A DNA stretch of 64,000 nucleotides from Pelomonas sp. Root405. GTDB taxonomy: Bacteria > Pseudomonadota > Gammaproteobacteria > Burkholderiales > Burkholderiaceae_C. The notes below the pieces were generated by a model that saw only the letters and a program-made list of their open reading frames with translations, did not search any database and was not told where the DNA came from. Shown here piece by piece: positions 28,320-37,000 of the stretch (positions are counted from its first letter, which is position 1; each line of letters begins with the position of its first letter). The stretch is from NCBI RefSeq assembly GCF_001425165.1, contig NZ_LMDU01000001.1, forward strand, positions 1,085,311 to 1,149,310, written 5' to 3'. The translations under genes were made by a program, and so were the position numbers.

Positions 28320-29135
28320 TCATGGTGTCAACGGCCGGATGCTGCCGGCGAGGCTTCCCGGCGGATAGTTGTCGTTGAAGAGTTGCCAGACTCTCCCCGA
28401 CTTGGCCAGCTGCGAGAACGCCTGGCGCAGCAGGCGGCGGTCGGCATCGCCGAGCGTGTGCCGGGACAGGTAGACGCCGCTTTCGGACCAACCCAGCTCA
28501 TCCAGTGCGTCGCTCCGGACCTGCGCGACGAGCGGCGCGAAGTCGGGCTCATTGACCAACGTGCCGATGAAGATGGACGCTGTCATGACCGACGCCTGTG
28601 CCAGGCCCCGGCGCAGCGCGCGCGCGACGCCGGCTGCGTCGGGCTCCTCGACGAGGCGCCTCTGCGCCCGCAAGGCCGCCACCGCGTTGTCATAGGCCGG
28701 GCCGAAGGTGAAACCGCGCACCACGGCGATCTTGAGACCCGGCTGGGCGACCAGTTCGGCCAAGGAGCGCGGCGGGGGCCGGTCACGCGCGAGCGTCAGC
28801 AAGCTGGCACGGACCTGCACCAGCGCAACAAACTCACCGTCGACATCGCGTGACGGGTTGCTCGACGCGGGCATCAGCAGGTCCGCCTGCCCGGACTCGA
28901 ACATCTTTTGCAGCCGGGCCCGCGGCACGCGGTGCACCTGAAATTCGCAGCCGGCACTCGCGCCCAGTTCGCGCAGCAGCGTCGGGTAGAGGCCAACACC
29001 GCGCTCGCCCTCGAAGCTGACGCTCAGCCCGACCGGTGCCATCGGCACGCCGATGGGGCGCGTGCAGCCGGCCTCGGCGGCCGAAGCCGCCAGCCAGCAA
29101 GCCATCCACAAGCCTGATCGCGCACCTGCTCTCAT
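28320..29135 (-). CDS. Family-3 type periplasmic solute-binding protein
   Basis: A 271-residue exported protein. The signal peptide is about 1-22 (MACWLAASAAEAG). The mature part has the SBP_bac_3 pattern: GLYPTLLRELGASAGCEFQV, a QADLLMPASSN segment, KIAVVRGFTFG at the hinge, and a C-terminal DADRRLLRQAFSQLAKSGRV. It overlaps the osmoprotectant transporter stop by four bases (ATGA), so it is translationally coupled to it. The ligand is unknown. It may feed that transporter or act as a sensor; family-3 proteins usually bind amino acids, not betaine. Confidence 0.75.
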   Translation of the reverse strand: MRAGARSGLWMACWLAASAAEAGCTRPIGVPMAPVGLSVSFEGERGVGLYPTLLRELGASAGCEFQVHRVPRARLQKMFESGQADLLMPASSNPSRDVDGEFVALVQVRASLLTLARDRPPPRSLAELVAQPGLKIAVVRGFTFGPAYDNAVAALRAQRRLVEEPDAAGVARALRRGLAQASVMTASIFIGTLVNEPDFAPLVAQVRSDALDELGWSESGVYLSRHTLGDADRRLLRQAFSQLAKSGRVWQLFNDNYPPGSLAGSIRPLTP

Positions 29136-30676
29136 GCCACTCCGCCCGGATCACCCTGGACCCGATTGTGCTGCGGGCCAGGCGTAACCCGGCGTTCCAG
29201 TGCATCGAAGGCCAGTTGCACGACGACGGCGAGCGCGGCGGCAGGCAGCGCGCCGGCCAACATCAGCGTGCTGTCGTTGACGGCCAGGCCGGCCACGATG
29301 CGCTCGCCCAGCCCGCCGGCGCCGACGAAGGCGGCCACCGTCGCCGTGCCGACATTGGTCACGGCGGCGGTCTTCACGCCGGCCATCAGCGTCGGCAGCG
29401 CCTGCGGCAACTCGATGGCGCGCAGCGTCTGGCCGCGGTTCAGGCCCAGCGCCATGGCCGCCTGGGTCTGGCCCGCCGACACGGCTTGCAGGCCGGCATG
29501 CGTGTTGCGCACGATGGGCAGCAGCGCATAGATGAACAAGGCCAGCAGCGCGGGCAGGAAGCCGATCCGGCCCATCAGCGCGATCAGCACCGCCAGCACG
29601 GCCAAGGAGGGCAGCGTCTGCAGCAAGCCCGCCACCGCCATGACCGGAGGCGCCAGCCGCGGCTGGCGATGCGCTGCAATGCCCAGCGGCACAGCAACGG
29701 CTACCGCCAAAGCCAGCGAAGCCAGCACCAGCGCCACATGCTGCCCCAGCAGCTTGGCCAGGTCGGGCGCGAACATCCGTGCCATCAAGCCGTCGCGTTC
29801 ACTGAACGAGCTCGGGCCGGCCTGCAGAAAGCCGCGCGCCACGTCTGCAAACGGCCGACCTTCCAGTTCCGCCGCCGCGTTGAGGCGAATCATCTCGGCC
29901 TCGGGCAGCCGCCCGGCCAGGCTCTGCAGCGGCCCGTCATCGACGGTGGCGCGCATCAGCAGCACCGCGTCGTAGCGGGGGAAGAAACTGCGATCGTCGC
30001 GCAGCACCCGCACCGGCTGGCGGGCCAGCTGCGCATCGGTCGTATAGACATCGATCAGGTCGACCTGGCCCCCGGCCAACGCGCCGTAGGCCAGGCCATG
30101 GTCGAGGCCAGCCCCCGGCGCCAGCTTCAGGCCATAGGCACGCTGCAGGGCCGGCCAGCCGTCAGCGCGGGCGATGAACTCGTGTGACAGGCCGGTCCTG
30201 AGCGTCAACCCACTCTTCTCGATGCCAGCCGCCAGTTCCGAGATCGTCGAAATCCCCAGCCGCGCCGCATCGGCCTCGCGCATCGCCAGCGCATAGCTGT
30301 TGTTGAAGCCCAGCGGCACGCCGGCCTTCAGCCCGAGCGGTTTCAGCCAGGCGTTGATCTGCGTCAGCGAGGCCTGCGCGTCGGCGCTGGATTCGCGCTT
30401 GAGCAGCTCCCGCACGATGGTGCCGGTGTACTCGGGATAGACATCGATCTGCCCCTGCTGCAGCGCCGCAGCCAGGATGGCCGTGTTGCCCAGGCCCTGC
30501 CGATGCTCAGCGACGATGCCCTGGGCAACGAGGGTCTGCTTGACGATTTCACCGATGACATAGCTTTCAGTGAAGCGCTTGGAGCCGACCTGCACAGCTG
30601 GCGATGCATGCGCTGCCCCGGCCAACCACGCCGTTAGCAGGGTCAACAGGAGTTGGAGTTGCCAGCAGTTCCGCAT
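29132..30676 (-). CDS. Osmoprotectant ABC transporter, fused substrate-binding and permease protein
   Basis: A 514-residue fusion. A signal peptide (1-24) is followed by an OsmX/ProX-type binding domain (VQVGSKRFTESYVIGEIVKQ, YPEYTGTI, PLGFNNSYALAMR) to about residue 280. A five- to six-segment ProW-type permease follows to about 505, with the EAA-like loop MALGLNRGQTLRAIELPQAL and the segment GAGGLGERIVAGL. Such fusions import glycine betaine or choline with a separate ATPase. No ATPase gene lies next to it on either side. It starts at ATG 30676. Confidence 0.88.
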   Translation of the reverse strand: MRNCWQLQLLLTLLTAWLAGAAHASPAVQVGSKRFTESYVIGEIVKQTLVAQGIVAEHRQGLGNTAILAAALQQGQIDVYPEYTGTIVRELLKRESSADAQASLTQINAWLKPLGLKAGVPLGFNNSYALAMREADAARLGISTISELAAGIEKSGLTLRTGLSHEFIARADGWPALQRAYGLKLAPGAGLDHGLAYGALAGGQVDLIDVYTTDAQLARQPVRVLRDDRSFFPRYDAVLLMRATVDDGPLQSLAGRLPEAEMIRLNAAAELEGRPFADVARGFLQAGPSSFSERDGLMARMFAPDLAKLLGQHVALVLASLALAVAVAVPLGIAAHRQPRLAPPVMAVAGLLQTLPSLAVLAVLIALMGRIGFLPALLALFIYALLPIVRNTHAGLQAVSAGQTQAAMALGLNRGQTLRAIELPQALPTLMAGVKTAAVTNVGTATVAAFVGAGGLGERIVAGLAVNDSTLMLAGALPAAALAVVVQLAFDALERRVTPGPQHNRVQGDPGGVA

Positions 30677-30790
30677 GGGCGCATGGTGCCTGATCAGGCG
30701 GGCCGCCGTGTCGGACGCCGCCTACATGTAAGCACCCCCAGGTCCGAGTGCAACACCGCTCACGCCTGCCTACAGTTGGAGACAGTTCTC

Positions 30791-30797
30791 AAGGAGG
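30791..30797 (+). promoter_or_regulatory. Strong Shine-Dalgarno site of the 67-residue protein gene
   Basis: AAGGAGG matches the anti-Shine-Dalgarno core fully and lies five bases before ATG 30803. It decides this start over the longer upstream reading of the same frame. Confidence 0.85.
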
Positions 30798-30802
30798 TCT
30801 TC

Positions 30803-31006
30803 ATGTCCCGCGCTACCGATCATCTGCTCCGTCAACATCGCGACAGCCTTGGCCTTCACCTGCGCCAGTGCCGCACGATGTCCGACCGCCAGCAGCGCAT
30901 GCTGTGCTCGCTGGAAGCCCTCGATGCGGCAGTGGGCGAGCGCATGTTCACGACCGTCGTCATCGGCAGCGCGCTGATGGCGCTGGTGCTGAGCTTCATC
31001 GTCTAG
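30803..31006 (+). CDS. Small tail-anchored membrane protein, unknown function
   Basis: A 67-residue protein. Residues 1-45 are charged and helical (DHLLRQHRDSLGLHLRQCRT). A single C-terminal hydrophobic segment of about 17 residues (VVIGSALMALVLSFIV) reaches the last residue, the layout of a tail-anchored or single-pass inner-membrane protein. It has a near-perfect ribosome site and its own terminator at 31025, so it is a well-formed single-gene unit. I do not recognise a family. Two Cys or Met-rich spots (RQCRTM, RMLCSL) are notable. Confidence 0.75.
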   Translation: MSRATDHLLRQHRDSLGLHLRQCRTMSDRQQRMLCSLEALDAAVGERMFTTVVIGSALMALVLSFIV

Positions 31007-31024
31007 ATCGCGTTTCGCCTCCAG

Positions 31025-31056
31025 AAACAGCGGCTTTTGGGCCGCTGTTTTCTTTT
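31025..31056 (+). terminator. Rho-independent terminator of the small membrane protein gene
   Basis: AAACAGCGGC (31025-31034) pairs perfectly with GCCGCTGTTT (31041-31050) around a six-base loop, followed by TCTTTT. The opposite strand has an A/T-rich side as well, so it may also serve ndvB, which converges from the right. Confidence 0.85.
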
Positions 31057-31066
31057 GTGCGCTGCT

Positions 31067-34000
31067 TCAAAGCACAGACGCGGGCTCGGGCAGGCGGACC
31101 GTCGCCGCCTGCGTGACGGGCACCCACAGCAGCAGGTCCCCGTCGATCTCGCTCAAGGCCAGCGAAGCACCGGGTACCAGCGTTCGGTAGCCGGGCGGCG
31201 GCGCGGCGCCGGCGCCGGGGGGCGCGCGCTGCACCAGCACGTCGATGCGTCGGCCCTGCCGCAACAGCCGCACGCGGGCCTGCGGCCAGTGCGGCGGCAG
31301 GCAGGGCTGCACGCGCAACTGGCTGTCGCTCAGCTTGACGCCGCAGATGGACTCGACCGCCGCGCGCAGCAGCCAGCCGGCCGCGCCCGTGTACCAGCTC
31401 CAGCCACCTCGGCCCGCGTGCGGCGCGGCGGCCTCGATGTCGCCCGCCACGGCGAACGGCTCCAGTCCGTAGTCGGCGCCATGCGCGCCGCGGTGGGCCG
31501 GGCTGATGGCCGTGAAGGCCGCCCAGGCGCGCTCGGCTTGGCCTAGGTGGGCGCTGGCCATCAGCGCCCAGGTGGCGCCGTGGTTGTACTGGCCGCCGTT
31601 CTCGCGCACGCCGCCGGGGTAGGCCTGGATGTAGCCGGCCGGCGGCTGGTGGTCCTTCAACGGCGGCCACAGCAGGCGCAGCAGGTGGGCATCACGGTCG
31701 TGCAGCTCGCGCCAGGCGCTGTCCAGCGCCTCGCGGGCGCGCTCGGGCCGGGTGGCGCCGGTCAGCACGGCCCAGGCCTGCACGATGAGGTCGATGCGGC
31801 ATTCGGTGTCGCTGTGGGTGCCAAGCACGCTGCCGTCGTCGAACCAGCCGCGCCGGTACCAGCGGCCGTCCCAGGCCTCAGCATCCAGCGCGGCAGACAG
31901 TGCCTTGCGCGCTTGCTGCCAGCGCGTGGCGCGCGCCGACTCGCCCCGCGCCAGGGCGAGCGGCCGCAGCGCGTCGATGACCGCGCACAGGAAGAAGCCC
32001 ATCCACACCGACTCGCCGCGGCCCTCGGCGCCGACGCGGTTCATGCCATCGTTCCAGTCCCCGGTGCCGAACAGCGGCAGGCCGTGGGCGCCCACCGGGA
32101 GGCTGACATCGATGGCGCGCGCCGCATGCTCATAGATGGTCGCTGTCTCGTCGCTGACGGCGGGGATCTCGTAGACATCCTCCTGACCCTCGGGCACCGG
32201 GCGGCCCTGCAGGAAAGGCAGCACCTCGTCGGCCAGCGCGGTGTCGCCGGTGCGCTCGATGTAGAGGGCCAGCCCCAGCGCAAGCCACAACCGGTCGTCG
32301 GCGAAATGCGTGCGCACGCCGGCGCCGGCCGGCTCGTGCCACCAATGCTGCACATCACCGGGCGGGAACTGGCGCGCCGCATGCTTGCGGATCTGCGCGG
32401 CCAGCCGCTCCGGCGCGTGCGCCACCAGCGACATCGCGTCCTGCAGCTGGTCGCGGAAACCGAAGGCGCCGCCGGCCTGGTAGAAGCCGGCACGGCCCCA
32501 GATGCGGCAGCCCAGCACCTGCGTCGGCAGCCAGTGGTTGACGAGGGCGTCGAAGGACGGATCGGGTGTGTCCACCTGCACCGGCGCGCTCAAGCGCCGC
32601 CACACCTCGCGCTGCTCGGCCAGCCGGCGCAGCGGGTCCGCTTGCCAGGCACTTGCGGCCTGCTCGCGCGCAGCGGCCAGGCTGGGCGCATGTCCCAACA
32701 GCACGGTGCAATGCCAGGCATGGCCGGCCTCCAGGCGCAGCGGCACGGCCAACAGGGCGGCGGGGTCGGTGGCCGGGCCCGCCAGGCCATCCAGCGCATG
32801 CGGCATGACGAGGCGGCCTTCGTCGTCGAACAGCAGGCGGCGGTCGCCGCTGGCCTCGACGGCGGCCGTCCAGGGCCGCGGCACGTTGAGGTCGGGCGTA
32901 AAACCGGCGTCCACCGGCCAGGGCCACAGCGCCTGGTCGCCCGAGAGGGCCTCGATGTGCTCGGCGGTCACGTCGCCGGCCCGTACCGGGCGCAGTGCCA
33001 GCCAGGCCGTGTGGCCGCCGAACCCGTTGAGACCGTCGGTTTGCGTCGCCAGCGCCAGCAGCGGGCCGTCGCCGGCCGCCGGCTCCAGCCGCGTGACGAC
33101 GCTGCGGCGCGCGCCGCTGTCCATGCCCAGCTGCCACTGCGCGGCCGCCAGCAGCCGCATCGGGCGCGGCGGGCGGCCGGGCGCGGCATGCAGCTCGACC
33201 TGGCATTGCTTGACTGCGGTCATCGCGTCCACCGTCCAGCGCAGCCGCACGACCATGCCGGGCAGCATGAAGCTCATGGCCGACGCGCCGGGCGCGTGGG
33301 CCACAGTCTGTTGCGGGCTGGAGCGGCCCAGCAGCCAGGCCTTGCCACTGGCCAGGCAGTGCAGCACCAGCCACTCGCCCGGCGAATCGAGCAGTGCGTC
33401 GTTGGACCAGGGCGTGATCTGGTGCAGGCGGCTGTTGCCGGCCCAAGCCGTGCCGGCGCCGCGCTCCGACACCTGGCAGCCGAACTGCTCGTTGGCGATG
33501 ACGTTGATCCACGGCCGTTGCGGCTGTGCGCCCTCGTCCAGCTCGAAGACGCAGGCGCCGCTGTCGGGCTCGAAACGGCTCTCGGGCGTTGTCGTGCCAG
33601 GCCGCGCCGGCACGGTGGACACCAGCGTCGCGCCGTGACCGCGCCGCGCCTTGGCGGCCTGCTCGTGGCTGATGCCCAGTCGCTCCAACTGCTGGCCCAG
33701 CGGCCGGCCATCGGCAAACCAGCGCACGCGCGCCAGCAGGTTGAGCGCAAAGCGCGTGTCCGGCCCCACCGTCTCATCGGACAGAACGTGCACCCGGCAG
33801 CGGCCGTGGGCCTGCTGCTCGGCCAGCGAGCGCAGCGCACGCGACACCGGCGCCAGATAGGACGGCGGTTCAGCGTCCAGCACGACCACGTCGACGGGCA
33901 GCGGGCTGCCCTGGGCCTGCAGCAGCGCGCACAGCTCCCGCACCATGACCACGCCGGTCGCATCGGCCACGCGGATCAGCACGATGGGGTCATCGCCCGA

Positions 34001-37000
34001 GATGCCGTGGCGCCAAAGCGCGTCCCGTTCAAAGCCGGTCTCCGGCACCGGCAGCGGCTCGCGGGCGGCCTGAGAGGTCAGCAGCGTCTGCAGCGTCAGG
34101 CCGGCGCGCCAGGCGCCCGGCGCCAGCGCCGCGCCCTGCGTGCGCACGCCGGCCATCGTGTGCGCCAGTGTCAGCGCGCGCTCGCACAGGGCCGGCTGGC
34201 GCAACTTGTCCAGCATGTGGTTCAGCGTCTGCGGCTCGCGTGCGGCTGCCGTGGCCAGCGTCAGCGTCACGCTGGCGCCGGGTGGCAGCTCCAGCATCAG
34301 GTGCAGCAGCGAGATCGGGTCGTTGCCCGTGTCCAGCATGCCCGCCGCGTTGTTCAGGCCGGCCACCTCGCCGGCCTGCAGCGCCGCGGTGGCCGCATGG
34401 GCGATGACGCCGCCCGGCTGGCCCGGCGTGCCACCGCGCGCCAGCCAATGCGCGCGGTCGGCGCTGGCACGCACGCGGTTGACCCGCGCGCCGCCGTCCA
34501 GCTCCACACCCACCAGGGCGTGCACCGCATGCAGGCCCGACTCGTTCGGGCTGCGCGGCAGCCGTTGCCAGTGCAACGCGTGCTGGCCGGGCTCCCAGCG
34601 CGCCTGCAGGAAGAGCTTGCCGAACGCGGGGTGGGCCAGGTCGGCGCGTGCCGGCGCCAGCACGGGCTCGAAGCTCGACACCAGCGCCAGCCGGCGTGGC
34701 CGCTCGGCGAGGTTGCGCAGCGTGATGCGGCGCAACTCGACGTCGTCTTCCACCGCCACCCAGGCCTCGGTGTGGGCATGCAGCTCCTCGCCCTGGGCGG
34801 TGAACTGGGCGCTGGCCGGATGCAGGCGCACGCCGTAGCGCCACTGCGGGCCCGGCGTGGGCTTGAGCGTCAGCGAGCGCCAGGGGCTGGTCTCGGGGTT
34901 ACCGTTCCAGGGCAGGTCCAGGTCGCGCAGGTGCAGATGATGGCCCAGCAGGTCCTGCGCCAGGTCGTCGCGCCAGCGGCTCACCAGCACCTGGCTGCCC
35001 GGCTCCCCCCAGACCAGCGTGCCGCCGCCGTGCTCGCGCACCATGACGCTGAGCTTGCCGTGACCCAGCCAAGCCGTGGCAGGCAGGGCGCGGCCGTGCA
35101 ACTCCGGCACCACCAGCGAGATGCTCGCGCGGCGCGGCGCGCTGCGCCTGGGCTGGGGCGGCGGCTCGCGCAGCGGCGCCACCTTGTGCGGCGCACGCTC
35201 GTGCAGCAGCCAGCGCACGGCGCACAGGCGCGGCTCGGCGTCGGCCCAGCGCTGCGGCGCGCCGCCGCACAGCACCTCGGTCAGGGCGACCAGCGACATG
35301 CCCTGGTGATGGCTCATCGCCGTGCCGATGCGCTGGAAGCGTGGGCCGGGCGGCGCGCCCGCGGGCGGCTCGGGCTGGCGGCTGGCGGTGTAGTCCAGCG
35401 CCTCGACGAAACCGCCCTCGTGGCGCGCGCCCAGCGCCTGCAGCGCACGCAGGTTGGCCACGGCAGCGCGCGGCATCACCATGGTCGCCATCAGCGTGGC
35501 GTAAGGCGCGATGACGAGCTCATCGGGCGGCGTGTCGCGCAGCGCGAGGCTGGCCACACCTTGCGGGCCGTACTGGTAGGCCAGGCTGTTGTCGCGCTTG
35601 GCATAGGCGCTCTCGGACACGCCCCAGGGCAGGCCCGCTGCGCGCCCGGCGCGAATCTGCTCCATCACCGTCGCGCGCGCCGCGTCTGCCAGCGCGCTGC
35701 CCGTCGGCTCGTCCAGCACCAGCGACGGCATCAACATCTCGAACATCGAGCCCGACCAGCTCTTCAGCCCGGTCACGCGGCCGCGTGAGAAGAAGGGCCG
35801 TCCCAGCGCGCCCCAGTGCGCGGGCGGGATGTCGCCCTTGGCGATGGCGACGAGGCTGGCCAGCCGCGCCTCGGAGGCCAACAGGTCGTAGTGGTTCTGG
35901 TCCAGCCGCTCGGTGCCGTGCTCGGCATGGACGTTGGCGACGGCACCGATGTGCAGCAGGTGGCGCTGCCGGTCGTAGAGCCAGCTGAAGTCATGCGCCA
36001 GTGCCAGCGCGCGGCAGCGCGCCGCCACGGCGTTCAGCGCCTCGGCCACCGCAGGCGGCGGCGGCATGCCTTCACCGCCGCGCGCAAAGCCCTCGCAGGC
36101 GGCCGCGACGACCAGCAGGTGGGCGCAGAGGTTGCCGCTGTCGACGGTGGACAGGTAGTGCGGCTCCAGCACCGTCAGGCGCTCGGTGTCGATCCAGTTG
36201 TAGAAGTGGCCGCGATGGCGGGGCAGCTTGTCCAGCGTGTCCAGCGTGCGGCCGATCCGCTCGGCCAGGCCCACGTCATGCAGCCAGCCGAACTCGCGTG
36301 CGCAACAGGCCGACAGCAGGTACAGGCCGATGTTGGTCGGCGAGGTGCGGTGGGCGACGGCAATGTCGGGATCGAACTGCACGTTGTCGGGCGGCAGGTC
36401 GTTGTCGTCCTTGGTCACCCAGCGCTCGAACCAGCGCCAGGTGTCGCGCGCGATGCTCAGCAGGTACTGGCGTTCGTCGTCGTCGATGGCCTCGCGGCGC
36501 GGTCGCGCGCGCGGCCGGCTGGCCAGGCCTATCCACAACGGCGACAGCGCCCAGGCGGCCAGCAGCGGCAGGGCGATGTCCCAGGCCACGGGCTGGCCGA
36601 TCAGGGCCGGCGTCATCAACAGCAGCGCCAGCACGCCGCTGGCGAAGGTCAGCCGGCGGTGCTGGCGCCACAGGGACTTCCAGTCCGTGCGCGCAGCCGC
36701 CTCGGCGGCGTCGGCGGTCGTCCACTCCAGCAGATGCTGGTGGCTGACGCGCTGCCGGTACAGAGCGCGCCCGATGGCGTCGAGGTTGAGCCAGCTGGCC
36801 GCCGGCAGCATGGCGATGTGCCAGACGACGCCGCCGAACACACGGCCCAGTTCGGTGGCGGCATGGCGGTAGAAGCGCGGCAGCGAGATGTGCTCGCGTG
36901 CCGGTGCGCAGGCGGCCAGCGCGCCCATCAGCGGCCCGGCGCCAAAGGCGGCGGCCACCAGGCCCAGCGCCCACAGCGGCGTCAGACCCACGCCCACCCA

